A DNA stretch of 64,000 bases from Phaeobacter bryozoorum (GCF_041893525.1 NZ_CP169068.1), one strand, 5' to 3'; shown: positions 48,989 through 58,612, counted from the stretch's first letter. Program-made: numbers and translations. Notes: generated by a model from the letters alone, not told the origin.

Positions 48989-49933
48989 ATGTCAAAGTTC
49001 AAGATTTCTGCCACTGCGCTTACCTTGGCCATGATGGCTGCTGCCGGTGCGGCATATGCCGAATACCCGGAGAAACCCGTTGAATTTGTGGTGCCATGGC
49101 CGCCCGGCGACCTGGAGGACGTCCTGACCCGTATGATCGCGGAGGATTTCTCGGCCGCCTATGATGTGCCCACTGCGGTTGTGAACAAACCCGGTGGTGG
49201 TGGCGGCCCGTTCCCCGGTGCGGTCGAGGTCGCCACTGCGCCTGCTGACGGCTATACGGTCGGATCCTTCATCATCGCCATTCCCGTGGTCGGCCCGCAG
49301 ATCGGCATCCCGGAGCTGAGCCCGGATCCATTTGTACCGCTGGGCAATTTCCTGACCTACCCGTTCGTAATCGCTGCCGGGGCGAATGCGCCCTATGATG
49401 ATATGGCCGGGCTGGCGGCCCATGCGGCGGAAAACGATGTGGTGCTCGGCCATTTTGGCGCTCCTCTGGTGCCGACGCAGGTCACATTGGGCCTGGCCAA
49501 GGAGATGGGGTTCTCCTACGCCTCCGACGCTGCCTTTGACGCCCTGGACTGCAACACGCTGGCCTCCGGGGATGTGGATGTGATCAACACCACGCTTCAG
49601 CTGATCCTGCCATGCCTAGCCAGTGTAAAGGTGCTTGCCTCCATCGGCGCCGAGCGGATCCCGCTGACACCAGATGCGCCCACCGTCGCAGAGCTGGCGC
49701 CAGACCTGAATGTCTCGTTGTGGAACGGGCTCTTTGTGCACAAGGACACGCCGCAGGACGTGCGCGATAAGATCATCGCTGTCGCGGAGCAGACGGTGAT
49801 GTCGGAGCGCGCCCAGGCGCTGGCCGCAGAAACCGGTGCGGCGGTCTATTGGCAGCCCGCCGCTGAGGTGGCCACTCAGATCAAGGCCGATATCGAGACC
49901 ATGGCCCGGATCGACGGTATGTTGAGCAACTAA
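48989..49933 (+). CDS. Tripartite tricarboxylate transporter (TTT) substrate-binding protein
   Basis: A 314-residue periplasmic binding protein of the TctC/Bug family. A signal peptide is visible (ALTLAMMAAAGAAYA). The usual ligand loops are present (VPWPPGDLEDVLTRMI; VVNKPGGGGGPFPGAVEVA; VWSLWNGLF-type region at NVSLWNGLFV). The normal sequence PFPAGGxxD is changed to PWPPGDLED, which may shift substrate preference toward something other than citrate. It leads the transport operon and starts after a strong AGGGAGG site. Confidence 0.9.
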   Translation: MSKFKISATALTLAMMAAAGAAYAEYPEKPVEFVVPWPPGDLEDVLTRMIAEDFSAAYDVPTAVVNKPGGGGGPFPGAVEVATAPADGYTVGSFIIAIPVVGPQIGIPELSPDPFVPLGNFLTYPFVIAAGANAPYDDMAGLAAHAAENDVVLGHFGAPLVPTQVTLGLAKEMGFSYASDAAFDALDCNTLASGDVDVINTTLQLILPCLASVKVLASIGAERIPLTPDAPTVAELAPDLNVSLWNGLFVHKDTPQDVRDKIIAVAEQTVMSERAQALAAETGAAVYWQPAAEVATQIKADIETMARIDGMLSN

Positions 49934-49997
49934 CGGATCTCGCAGGCTCGGCGGCGTCGATCGCCGGGCCTGCGCAGCTCTAGCAAGGGGGCGACCA

Positions 49998-50537
49998 ATG
50001 TCGCGGGTCAAAACGCTTCAAGCCTTGTTCAAACGCTACCGAAGACCGGGGGATATCGTCTTTGCCTGGATTGTGCTGGTCGGTGCTCTCCTGCTCCTGT
50101 CGCAAATCTTCGAGCAGACCGTCTGGCGTAAAGGCAGCGCGCTTTTTGCTCAGCCTCGGTTCTGGCCAGCGGTGTCTCTTGGTGGCATGGCGGCTTTTGC
50201 CGCATTTCACCTGCTTGGCTCGGCGCTGTCCGAAAGGATCGAAGGACGCTGGCAGGAGGTCCTGCTCTGGATCGCCTCGCTGGAATATGCAGGGTGGTTC
50301 ATCGCCTACGCAGCCGCGGTTCCCTATGCGGGCTACCTGCCGGCCACGGTGATATGCGCGGCCGCTCTGGCGCTGAGGGTGGGCTACCGGCGCCCCGCAA
50401 CACTGGCGGTCGCGGCGCTTTCGGCGCTGCTGATCGTGGTGCTGTTCAAGACCTTGCTGAAGGTGAATCTGCCCGCAGGCCTCGCCTATGACTCCTTGCC
50501 CGACGGGCTACGCCAAATCATGCTGACCTATTTCTGA
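49998..50537 (+). CDS. TTT small membrane subunit (TctB-like)
   Basis: A 179-residue protein with four hydrophobic segments, matching the small permease subunit of TTT systems (GDIVFAWIVLVGALLLLS; AGYLPATVICAAALALRVGYR). The sequence is poorly conserved in this family, so the call relies on topology and place between the binding protein and the TctA-like genes. Confidence 0.78.
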   Translation: MSRVKTLQALFKRYRRPGDIVFAWIVLVGALLLLSQIFEQTVWRKGSALFAQPRFWPAVSLGGMAAFAAFHLLGSALSERIEGRWQEVLLWIASLEYAGWFIAYAAAVPYAGYLPATVICAAALALRVGYRRPATLAVAALSALLIVVLFKTLLKVNLPAGLAYDSLPDGLRQIMLTYF

Positions 50538-50549
50538 TCGGGGCAACCA

Positions 50550-51278
50550 ATGGAAAATCTCCTCGCCGGGGCCGAGATGCTGGCCCGCTGGGATGTGATC
50601 GTCGCGCTGTTGATCGGGTCAATCGGCGGCGTGATCATCGGGGCCATTCCGGGCGTCGGACCCGCAGTGGCGATCGCCATCCTGCTGCCGGCGACCTTTG
50701 CCTTCGAGCCTATCGTGGGATTGACGATGCTATTGGGGATCTACGGATCCTCGATGTATGGCGGGGCCATCCCTGCGGTCCTGATCAATACGCCGGGCAC
50801 GGCGGTGAATGCGCTCACATCATATGACGGCTATCCGATGACGAAACAGGGGCAGGCCCATCGGGCGCTGTCGCTGGCCTATAGCGCGTCGTTCTGGGGG
50901 GGGATATTCGGCATCCTCTGCCTGATCCTGCTGTCACCGGTCCTGGCTCTCGTGGCTCCGATGTTCGGCTCCAGAGAGATCTTTCTTGCTGCACTTTTGG
51001 GGATCATCCTGGTCATCCTTGCCCACCGGGGCCAGATCTTTGCCGCCGGCGTTCTGGCGATGTTCGGCATCTTTCTACAGACCGTCGGCCTCGATGCGGT
51101 GACCTACACCCAGCGCTATACCTTCGGCCTCACCTTTCTCAGCTCTGGCGTGAACCTGATTGTTGTCGTGCTCGGCCTCTTTGCGCTGAGCCAGGCGTTT
51201 TTCCTGCTGACCGCCCCCGACAGCCAACCGGATGCAAAGCCGGTATCAGGGCGGATGGGGCCGGCATCAGGGAGCTGA
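50550..51278 (+). CDS. TctA-like large permease subunit, N-terminal half (split gene)
   Basis: The first 242 residues of a TctA-like permease, which normally runs to about 500. The signature GAIPGVGPAVAIAILLPATF and LIGIYGSSMYGGAIPAVLIN-type region are present. The frame ends after GRMGPASGS at 51278 because one G is missing from the run at about 51257-51260; adding it would join the frame to the next ORF. The stop overlaps the following ATG (TGATG), so a second translation start is available. Confidence 0.85.
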   Translation: MENLLAGAEMLARWDVIVALLIGSIGGVIIGAIPGVGPAVAIAILLPATFAFEPIVGLTMLLGIYGSSMYGGAIPAVLINTPGTAVNALTSYDGYPMTKQGQAHRALSLAYSASFWGGIFGILCLILLSPVLALVAPMFGSREIFLAALLGIILVILAHRGQIFAAGVLAMFGIFLQTVGLDAVTYTQRYTFGLTFLSSGVNLIVVVLGLFALSQAFFLLTAPDSQPDAKPVSGRMGPASGS

Positions 51279-52066
51279 TGCAGCACAAGCGGGTAGCAAC
51301 CGTCGCCTCCTCCTGTGGCGTGATCCTGGGCATGATCCCCGGCACCGGCGAGTTCACCGCCCAATTCATGAGCTACACCTACGCCCAGAAAACCTCCAAG
51401 ACGCCGGAGCTGTTTGGCAAGGGATCCCCCGAAGGTCTGATCGCCTCGGAGGCTGCCAATAACGCGGTTCCGGCTGCGGCGATGATCCCGCTTCTCGCGC
51501 TCGGCATCCCGGGAGAGGCGCTGACGGCCATGATGCTGTCGGTGTTCTATGTTCATAACGTCATCCCCGGCCCACAGCTGTTTCAGAACAATATCGACCT
51601 GGTCTATGGTCTCTATCTGGCGCTGATCCTGCTCAATGTGATCGTGCTCGCCTTCCTGATGGTCTCCACCAATCTGTTGACCCGGATCATTCGCATCCCA
51701 ACCCGGTTTCTGGGGGTGATGATCCTTTTGCTGTCCTTTGTCGGCGTCTATTCGCTGCGAAATTCCCTGACGGACTGCATGATTTCGGCAGGGTTCGGGG
51801 TGGTTGGCCTGATCCTGAAACGTCTGAACCTGCCGATTGTCCCGATCATCCTGGGCATGGTTCTGGGCGGCATCATGGAGGTGAAGCTGCGTTCGGCCCT
51901 GCCGCGCCTCAAGACGCCGCTGGATATGATCGACCGCCCGATTTCCTTTCTCCTCTTCGTTCTGATCCTGATCGTTCTGGCCCTGCACCTGCGCGCGCTG
52001 ATGCGTGAATGGCAGGCGCATCAGCCCGACGAAGACCACGATCTGCACGACAGCCAAACAAGGTAG
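51278..52066 (+). CDS. TctA-like large permease subunit, C-terminal half (split gene)
   Basis: 262 residues that continue the permease: MQHKRVATVASSCGVILGMI, PGTGEFTAQFMSYTYAQKTS, and FLGVMILLLSFVGVYSLR, with about six membrane segments. The second copy of the PG-x-G signature (GMIPGTG) begins here, so the split lies in the loop between the two pseudo-repeats of TctA. Either the gene is broken by a one-base loss, or the two halves work as separate chains. Confidence 0.85.
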   Translation: MQHKRVATVASSCGVILGMIPGTGEFTAQFMSYTYAQKTSKTPELFGKGSPEGLIASEAANNAVPAAAMIPLLALGIPGEALTAMMLSVFYVHNVIPGPQLFQNNIDLVYGLYLALILLNVIVLAFLMVSTNLLTRIIRIPTRFLGVMILLLSFVGVYSLRNSLTDCMISAGFGVVGLILKRLNLPIVPIILGMVLGGIMEVKLRSALPRLKTPLDMIDRPISFLLFVLILIVLALHLRALMREWQAHQPDEDHDLHDSQTR

Positions 52067-52070
52067 CCCC

Positions 52071-53555
52071 ATGGACCAAAGCAAGATCGACGCCCTTCGG
52101 TCACAACCGGTGCAGCCGGTTTCACATCTCATCGACGGTCGGCAGGTTGCGGCCTCTGATGGGGCGATGCTGGATGTGCTGTCGCCGATCGACGGGTGCG
52201 TGCTGACCCGGATCGCGCGGGGAACTGCGGCGGATATGGAGGCGGCCATCGCCTCCGCCCGCGCCGCCTTCGAGGATCGCCGCTGGGCCGGGCAGCCGCC
52301 CGCCGCCCGCAAGAAGGTTCTGACGAAATGGGCCGAGCTGATCGAGGCGCACGCGCTCGAACTCGCCGTTCTGGGCGTGCGCGACAATGGCACCGAAATC
52401 AATATGGCGCTCAAGGCCGAACCCGGATCAGCCGCCGCCACGATCCGCTACTACGCCGAGGCACTGGACAAGCTCTATGGCGAAATCGCGCCCACGGCGG
52501 GTGATGTGCTGGGCCTGATCCACAAGGATCCCGTCGGTGTGGTCGGCGCGATCATTCCGTGGAATTTTCCGCTGATGATTGGGGCTTGGAAACTGGGCCC
52601 GGCGCTTGCGATGGGAAATTCCGTGGTGCTGAAACCCGCTGAAACCGCCTCTCTCTCGCTGATGCGGGTGGCGGAACTGGCGCTTGAGGCGGGCCTGCCA
52701 CCCGGCGTCCTGAACGTGATCACCGGCGAAGGCGCGGTGGTCGGCGAAACCCTCGGCCTTTCGATGGACGTCGACGTTCTGGTGTTCACCGGATCGGGGC
52801 AGACCGGGCGTCGGTTGCTGGATTATTCCGCCCGTTCAAACATGAAACGTGTCTATCTGGAGCTGGGCGGCAAATCTCCCAATATCGTCTTCGCCGATGC
52901 GCCGGATCTGGCAGAGGCCGCGAAGGTGACCGCCGCAGGTATCTTCCGCAACTCGGGTCAGGTCTGCGTCGCAGGCTCCCGCCTGCTGGTCGAGGCCTCG
53001 ATCCACGACAGATTTGTGCAGGAGGTCGTGCGGGCAGCGGAGGCGATGCAGGTCGGCGACCCGCTTCGGCTGGAGACCCAGATCGGAGCGATCAATTCCG
53101 AAGCACAGCTGAAGCAGAACCTGACCTTCGTGGCCACGGCCCAGCAGGAAGGCGGGCAGATCGTCACCGGCGGGCAGCGTATTTTGTCGGAAACCGGCGG
53201 CTATTACATGGCGCCAACCATCGTCACTGATGTCACGCCAGAGGCGACATTGGCGCAGCAGGAGGTGTTTGGCCCAGTGCTTGCCGTGACCCCCTTCAAG
53301 ACCGAGGACGACGCCGTGCGGATCGCCAATTCCACGGTCTACGGTCTCGCCGGTGCGGTGTGGACATCCGGGCTCAGCCGCGCCCATCGCATGGTGCAGC
53401 GTGTCCGAACCGGGGTGATGCATGTCAACACCTATGGCGGCGCGGATGGCACCGTCCCGCTTGGCGGGGTCGGGCAGTCCGGGAACGGGTCTGACAAATC
53501 GCTTCATGCCATCGAAAAATACATCAACCTGAAAACCGCATGGATCAAACTATGA
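52071..53555 (+). CDS. Aldehyde dehydrogenase
   Basis: A 494-residue NAD(P)-dependent enzyme that oxidises an aldehyde to the acid. The catalytic Cys is C299 (GQVCVAGSRLLV) and the general base Glu lies in LELGGKSPNIVF. Cofactor-binding IIPWNFPLMIGAWKLGPALA is intact. Start at 52071 is set by the distance to the previous stop and the family N-terminus. It follows the transporter after four bases, so it likely acts on the product of the aminotransferase, for example an aryl-acetaldehyde. That substrate is inferred. Confidence 0.9.
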   Translation: MDQSKIDALRSQPVQPVSHLIDGRQVAASDGAMLDVLSPIDGCVLTRIARGTAADMEAAIASARAAFEDRRWAGQPPAARKKVLTKWAELIEAHALELAVLGVRDNGTEINMALKAEPGSAAATIRYYAEALDKLYGEIAPTAGDVLGLIHKDPVGVVGAIIPWNFPLMIGAWKLGPALAMGNSVVLKPAETASLSLMRVAELALEAGLPPGVLNVITGEGAVVGETLGLSMDVDVLVFTGSGQTGRRLLDYSARSNMKRVYLELGGKSPNIVFADAPDLAEAAKVTAAGIFRNSGQVCVAGSRLLVEASIHDRFVQEVVRAAEAMQVGDPLRLETQIGAINSEAQLKQNLTFVATAQQEGGQIVTGGQRILSETGGYYMAPTIVTDVTPEATLAQQEVFGPVLAVTPFKTEDDAVRIANSTVYGLAGAVWTSGLSRAHRMVQRVRTGVMHVNTYGGADGTVPLGGVGQSGNGSDKSLHAIEKYINLKTAWIKL

Positions 53556-53566
53556 AAGGTGGGGCA

Positions 53567-54799
53567 ATGACCGAGAAAACCATTCTGGTGGTTGGCACCT
53601 ATGACACCAAGGACGATGAGCTTGGTTTTCTGGCGAGTGTGATCGGCGATCAGGGGGGCAGGGTCCTGACCATGGATGTCTCGGTTCTGGGCGACCCATC
53701 GACGCCGACCGACTATTCCAAACACGACGTCGCCGAGGCCGGTGGCAGCTCGATCCGGGCGGCCATCGACAGCGGGGATGAAAACACCGCCATGCAGATC
53801 ATGGCGCATGGTGCCAGCTTGCTGACGGCGCGGCTGCACCGGATGGCGGCTTTTGACGGGGTGATCGTCCTTGGCGGCACGATGGGCACCGATCTGGCGC
53901 TTGATGTCTGTTCGGCCTTGCCGCTTGGGGTGCCGAAATACATTGTCTCAACCGTTTCCTTCTCGCCGCTGATCCCGGCCGAAAGACTGGCGGCCGACAC
54001 CCAGATGATCCTCTGGGCTGGTGGGCTTTACGGGCTGAATTCCGTCTGCAAGGCCTCGCTCAGCCAGGCCGCAGGCGCCGTTCTGGGCGCCGCGAGGGCC
54101 GCGCAGATTCCGGACCCGGATAAACCGCTGATCGGTATCATGTCCCTTGGCACATCGGCGCTGAAATACGTCATTCCGCTGAAACCGGCGCTTGAGGCAC
54201 GTGGGTTTGAGGTTGCGGTCTTTCACGCCACCGGAATGGGAGGGCGCGCCTTTGAAAGCCTCGCAGAGCAGGGCGCCTTTGCCTGCGTGTTTGACTTCTG
54301 CACCCAGGAGCTTGGCAACCATATCCACGGATCGTCGATTTCCGCCGGTGCGGATCGCCTTACCAATGCCGGCGCCAGGGGGACGCCGCAGATTGCCGCC
54401 CCCGGCTGCTATGATCTGGTTGATGTGGTCGGCTGGCAGCCAATCGCCGAGAAATGGTCGGACCATCCGAAACATGCGCACAACCGGCTGCTGACCTCGA
54501 TTGTCCTCAACACCGAGGAACGGCGCCAGGTCGCCCGCGCCCATTCGAAACAGCTGGCTGACGCCGGCGGTCCTGTGGCAATGATCCTGCCGGAGCGTGG
54601 ACTCGGCGAATGGGACCGCGAAGGCGCCGACCTGCACGACAGCGCGGGGCTGGCGGCGTTTCTGGCGGAGCTTGAGGCGACATTGCCCGCGCATGTCTCC
54701 GTGCACCGCCTCGACAGCCATATCAACGACCGTGCCTTCGCCGATAAGGCGCTGGAGATTTTCGACCGCTGGTGCGCCGACGGCATTGTTTCGCCGTAA
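53567..54799 (+). CDS. Tm-1-like ATP-binding protein (UPF0261)
   Basis: A 410-residue protein of the UPF0261 family, related to the N-terminal domain of the tomato Tm-1 protein. The opening ILVVGTYDTKDDELGFL, the Gly loop VLGGTMGTDLALDV and MSLGTSALKYVIPLKPAL are typical. Its function is not established. In other genomes it often pairs with a TIM-barrel gene; none is beside it here. Start 53567 has a GGTGGGG site; two in-frame ATGs upstream overlap the previous gene. Confidence 0.85.
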   Translation: MTEKTILVVGTYDTKDDELGFLASVIGDQGGRVLTMDVSVLGDPSTPTDYSKHDVAEAGGSSIRAAIDSGDENTAMQIMAHGASLLTARLHRMAAFDGVIVLGGTMGTDLALDVCSALPLGVPKYIVSTVSFSPLIPAERLAADTQMILWAGGLYGLNSVCKASLSQAAGAVLGAARAAQIPDPDKPLIGIMSLGTSALKYVIPLKPALEARGFEVAVFHATGMGGRAFESLAEQGAFACVFDFCTQELGNHIHGSSISAGADRLTNAGARGTPQIAAPGCYDLVDVVGWQPIAEKWSDHPKHAHNRLLTSIVLNTEERRQVARAHSKQLADAGGPVAMILPERGLGEWDREGADLHDSAGLAAFLAELEATLPAHVSVHRLDSHINDRAFADKALEIFDRWCADGIVSP

Positions 54800-54822
54800 C
54801 GCCTGCCGCCCGGATCCTGCGC

Positions 54823-54851
54823 TTGACTCGCCGTGTGCTTTTTACTTAACT
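54823..54851 (+). promoter_or_regulatory. Promoter candidate for the hpa operon
   Basis: TTGACT, a 17-base spacer and TTAACT, about 30 bases before hpaF, in an AT-rich gap. It suggests that the homoprotocatechuate genes can be transcribed apart from the transporter. Confidence 0.45.
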
Positions 54852-54881
54852 TGATAAGCAATAAATCGCCAAGGTGCCCTG

Positions 54882-55271
54882 ATGCCCCATTTCCAGATCG
54901 AATACTCCGCCAATCTAGAGGACGTGCTGGACATCTCTGCACTGTGCGAGGCGATCCGCGCAGAGGCGGCCGCGATCGACACCTTTCCCATTGCAGGGAT
55001 CCGGGTGCGGGCGCTGCGCGTCGATCATGTGGCAATTGCCGATGGCAACCCGGACCATGGTTTCATCGACCTGTCCATCCGCCTGCGGGAGGGGCGCAGC
55101 GACACCGTAAAGCAAGACGCAACCGCCCGTATCTTTGCCGTGCTGCGCACCTTCGTGGCCCCGGCGATGGATCGCCATTCCATCGCCCTGTCAGCAGAGA
55201 TGCGCGACATCAACGCAGCGCTTTCACCGAAATTCGGAAATATCCGTGATCATCTGGAGGACCCGGCATGA
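54882..55271 (+). CDS. hpaF: 5-carboxymethyl-2-hydroxymuconate isomerase
   Basis: A 129-residue tautomerase-superfamily enzyme of homoprotocatechuate breakdown. Pro2 (MPHFQIEYSANL) is the catalytic base of the family. The central HGFIDLSIRLREGRS and the end SAEMRDINAALSPKFGNIR match HpaF over the full length. The last four bases overlap hpaE, so the two are translationally coupled. Confidence 0.9.
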   Translation: MPHFQIEYSANLEDVLDISALCEAIRAEAAAIDTFPIAGIRVRALRVDHVAIADGNPDHGFIDLSIRLREGRSDTVKQDATARIFAVLRTFVAPAMDRHSIALSAEMRDINAALSPKFGNIRDHLEDPA

Positions 55272-56779
55272 GCCAGCTCGACAGCCATATCCGCAAATTG
55301 GACAGCTATCTGGAGCGGTTCCGTGCCTCCGGGATCCAGAACCGGATTGCCGGCGCCGATGTGGCCGGCGGAGCAGGGGTGTTTCAGACCATCTCGCCGG
55401 TGGACAAAAGCGTGATCTGCGATGTTGCCCAGGGCTCAGCCGCAGATATCGACGCCGCCGCCCGCGCGGCGCAGCAGGCCTTTGCAGATTGGCGCGACCT
55501 GTCGGCCTCTGAACGCAGGAAGATCCTCGTTCGGATCGCCGAAGGCATCGAAGCCCGCGCCGAAGAAATCGCGCTCTGTGAATGCTGGGACACTGGCCAG
55601 GCCTATAAATTCATGTCCAAAGCGGCGCTGCGCGGAGCCGAGAATTTCCGGTATTTTGCCGATCAGGTTGTGCAGGCGCGCGATGGCCAGCATCTCAAAT
55701 CCCCAACCCTGATGAATGTGACCACCCGTGTGCCTATCGGCCCGGTTGGGGTGATCACGCCGTGGAACACACCCTTCATGCTCTCGACCTGGAAAATTGC
55801 GCCGGCGCTAGCGGCGGGATGTACCGTCGTTCACAAACCCGCCGAAGCCTCACCGCTGACCGCTCGGCTGCTGGTCGAGATCGCCGAGGAGGCCGGACTG
55901 CCACCGGGTGTGCTGAACACTGTCAACGGGTTCGGCGATGAGGTGGGCAAGGCGCTGTGCGAACACCCGGCGATCCGGGCCATCGCCTTTGTCGGGGAAT
56001 CGCGCACCGGCAGCCTGATCGTCAAACAGGGCGCCGATACGCTGAAGCGCAACCATCTTGAGCTGGGCGGCAAGAACCCCGTCATCGTGTTTGAGGATGC
56101 CGATCTTGAGCGCGCGCTCGATGCGGTGATCTTCATGATCTATTCGATCAATGGCGAACGCTGCACCTCCTCCTCCCGGCTTCTGGTCCAGGACAGCATC
56201 CGCGCCGACTTCGAAACCCGGCTGATCGAGCGCATCAACAATATCAGGGTTGGCCACCCCTTGGATCCCGCGACCGAGATCGGCCCGCTTGTCAGCGAGG
56301 AGCATTTCAACAAGGTCACCAGCTATTTCGGCATTGCCAAAGACGACGGCGCGACGATTGCCGCCGGCGGCGAGGTGCTGGGCAACGAGGGGTATTTCGT
56401 TCGCCCGACGCTGTTCACCGGTGCCCGCAACGATATGCGGATCGCGCAGGAGGAGATCTTTGGCCCGGTGCTGACCTCAATCCCCTTTGCGACCGAGGAG
56501 GAGGCGCTGGCGCTGGCCAATGACACCGCCTATGGGCTCACCGGATATCTCTGGACCAACGATCTGACGCGGGCGCTGCGCTTCACCGACAAGCTGGAAG
56601 CGGGCATGATCTGGGTGAACTCGGAGAATGTGCGCCATCTGCCCACGCCCTTTGGTGGCGTCAAAGCCTCCGGCATCGGTCGCGACGGCGGCGACTGGTC
56701 GTTTGAGTTCTACATGGAGCAAAAACACATCGGCTTTGCCACCGGCTCCCATAAGATCACCAAGCTAGGAGCGCTCTGA
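55268..56779 (+). CDS. hpaE: 5-carboxymethyl-2-hydroxymuconate semialdehyde dehydrogenase
   Basis: A 503-residue NAD-dependent aldehyde dehydrogenase. The catalytic Cys is C299 (NGERCTSSSRLLV) and the base Glu lies in LELGGKNPVIVFED. The motif VITPWNTPFMLSTWKIAPAL is characteristic of the HpaE/HpcC group. It oxidises the ring-cleavage semialdehyde to the diacid. It overlaps both neighbours by one to four bases. Confidence 0.92.
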   Translation: MSQLDSHIRKLDSYLERFRASGIQNRIAGADVAGGAGVFQTISPVDKSVICDVAQGSAADIDAAARAAQQAFADWRDLSASERRKILVRIAEGIEARAEEIALCECWDTGQAYKFMSKAALRGAENFRYFADQVVQARDGQHLKSPTLMNVTTRVPIGPVGVITPWNTPFMLSTWKIAPALAAGCTVVHKPAEASPLTARLLVEIAEEAGLPPGVLNTVNGFGDEVGKALCEHPAIRAIAFVGESRTGSLIVKQGADTLKRNHLELGGKNPVIVFEDADLERALDAVIFMIYSINGERCTSSSRLLVQDSIRADFETRLIERINNIRVGHPLDPATEIGPLVSEEHFNKVTSYFGIAKDDGATIAAGGEVLGNEGYFVRPTLFTGARNDMRIAQEEIFGPVLTSIPFATEEEALALANDTAYGLTGYLWTNDLTRALRFTDKLEAGMIWVNSENVRHLPTPFGGVKASGIGRDGGDWSFEFYMEQKHIGFATGSHKITKLGAL

Positions 56780-57761
56780 TGCCTGTTCCCGCCCCAAATC
56801 TCTATCCCGATTTCAACACGATCCGGCTCAGCCACGTTTGCCTGAACGTCAAGGATCTGGCTGCCTCCAAGCGTTTCTACACCGAGATCCTCGGTCTTCA
56901 GGTCAGCGACGAGGACACACCGCGCGTCTACCTGCGCGCGATGGAGGAGCGCGGTCACCACTGCGTGATCCTGCAACAATCAGATCAGCCGGGCACGGTT
57001 GAGGTGATGGGGTTCAAGACCTTTGACGAGGAGGATCTGGACCGCGCCGACGCCTATTTCCGCAAGAAGGGACGGCCAACAGAATGGGTGCAGCGCCCGT
57101 ATCAGGGGCGTACGCTGCTGACATCGGACAATATGGGGATCCCGCTGGAGTTCTACCACAAGATGGACCGGCTGGCGCCGATCCACCAGCAATACGCGCT
57201 CTATCGCGGTGTGAAACCTTTGCGGATCGACCACTTCAACTGCTTCAGCCATGACGTCGATGCCTCGGTCGCCTTCTATAGCGATTTCGGCTTTCGGGTG
57301 ACGGAATATACCGAAGACGAAGACAGCAAGAAACTCTGGGCGGCCTGGTTGCATCGCAAAGGTGGCGTGCATGACATGGCCTTCACCAATGGCACCGGCC
57401 CGCGTATGCACCATGTGGCCTTCTGGGTGCCGAACCCGCTAAATATCATCGACCTGCTCGATCTGATGGCGACCACCGGCTATGTGACCAATATCGAACG
57501 CGGCCCCGGTCGACATGGCATTTCTAACGCCTTCTTCCTCTATATCCTCGATCCCGATGGCCACCGGATCGAAATCTACTGTTCCGATTATCAGACCGTC
57601 GATCCCGACCTTGAACCGATCAAATGGGATCTGAAGGATCCGCAGCGCCAGACGCTCTGGGGGCGCCTGCCCCGGAAAGCTGGTTCAAACATGGCAGCCG
57701 TTTTGTCGGCGTCACGCCAAAGGACTCCGATCTGCAAGCCAGCCCGATCATCGCGCCATGA
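56779..57761 (+). CDS. hpaD: Homoprotocatechuate 2,3-dioxygenase, frameshifted near the C-terminus
   Basis: A type I extradiol dioxygenase that opens the ring of 3,4-dihydroxyphenylacetate with O2 and Fe(II) or Mn(II). Metal ligands can be read: H152 (RIDHFNCF), H211 or H212 (RMHHVAFW) and E265 (HRIEIY). After LWGRLP the frame is wrong. If the C-run at 57670-57673 had one more C, the protein would end in the normal WFKHGSRFVGVTP tail with its stop TGA overlapping hpaG (57761). As written the frame runs on to 57816 with an unrelated tail. The core residues are untouched. Confidence 0.9.
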
Positions 57762-58612
57762 AGTTTGCAAGTTACAGCGCAGCCGGGCAGGCTTTCTACG
57801 GGGCCGCAACCGATGACGGGATGATCGCGCTTAGCCCGGACTTCCCGCAATGGCCGACCCTGCTGGATGTGGTGCGCGCGGGCGGGCTGGATCAGCTGAT
57901 GGTCGCGGCCGAGGGCAGATCCGTCACCCACACAGATGTGCAGTACGACATGGTGCTGCCCAATGCGCGGCGGATCCTCTGTGTCGGCGTCAACTTCCCG
58001 GATCGCAATGCCGAATACAAAGACGGCAGCGAGCAGCCGAAATACATGTCGCTGTTCCCCCGCTTTGCCAGTGGCTTCACTGGCCACAATCGCCCGCTCA
58101 TCCGCCCCCCCGAAAGCCACATGCTTGATTATGAGGGCGAGGTGGCGATTGTCATCGGCAAAGGCGGGCGGCGCATCGCACAGGCCGACGCCTATGACCA
58201 TATCGCCGCGCTCACCATCTGCAACGAAGGCACCATCCGCGACTGGGTGCGCCACGCGAAATTCAACGTCACCCAGGGCAAGAACTGGGACAACTCCGGT
58301 GCCATCGGCCCCTGCCTGGTGCCGTTCCGGGACCCGGCGCAGCTGGATGACGCGCGCATCATCACCCGTGTGAACGGAGAGGTCAGGCAGGACGATGTCC
58401 TGTCGCGCATGATGCACCCGATCCGGCGGGAGATCGAATATATCTCCACCTTCATGACGCTTGAGCCGGGCGATATTATCGTGACCGGAACCCCCACCGG
58501 GTCCGGCGCACGGCTGGATCCGCCGCAGTTCCTGAAACCCGGCGATGTGGTTGAGATCGAGGTTTCCGGCATCGGCACGCTGCGCAACACGATCGAGGAC
58601 GAAGCCCCATGA
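57758..58612 (+). CDS. hpaG: Fumarylacetoacetate-hydrolase-family protein, HpaG-type isomerase/decarboxylase
   Basis: A 284-residue enzyme of the FAH fold, expected to decarboxylate and isomerise the pathway intermediate to 2-oxohept-4-enedioate. Metal-binding Glu residues lie in MLDYEGEVAIVIG, and FNVTQGKNWDNSGAIGP is the family signature. GDIIVTGTPTGSGA closes the site. It overlaps the restored hpaD stop and the hpaH start by four bases each. Confidence 0.85.
   Translation: MKFASYSAAGQAFYGAATDDGMIALSPDFPQWPTLLDVVRAGGLDQLMVAAEGRSVTHTDVQYDMVLPNARRILCVGVNFPDRNAEYKDGSEQPKYMSLFPRFASGFTGHNRPLIRPPESHMLDYEGEVAIVIGKGGRRIAQADAYDHIAALTICNEGTIRDWVRHAKFNVTQGKNWDNSGAIGPCLVPFRDPAQLDDARIITRVNGEVRQDDVLSRMMHPIRREIEYISTFMTLEPGDIIVTGTPTGSGARLDPPQFLKPGDVVEIEVSGIGTLRNTIEDEAP

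Noticed and set aside
50879..51070. Long minus-strand frame opposite the TctA and ALDH genes (also 51116-52441)
   Set aside because: It is a shadow of the high-GC coding strand, with repetitive Gln/His/Asp composition, and lies fully inside real genes.
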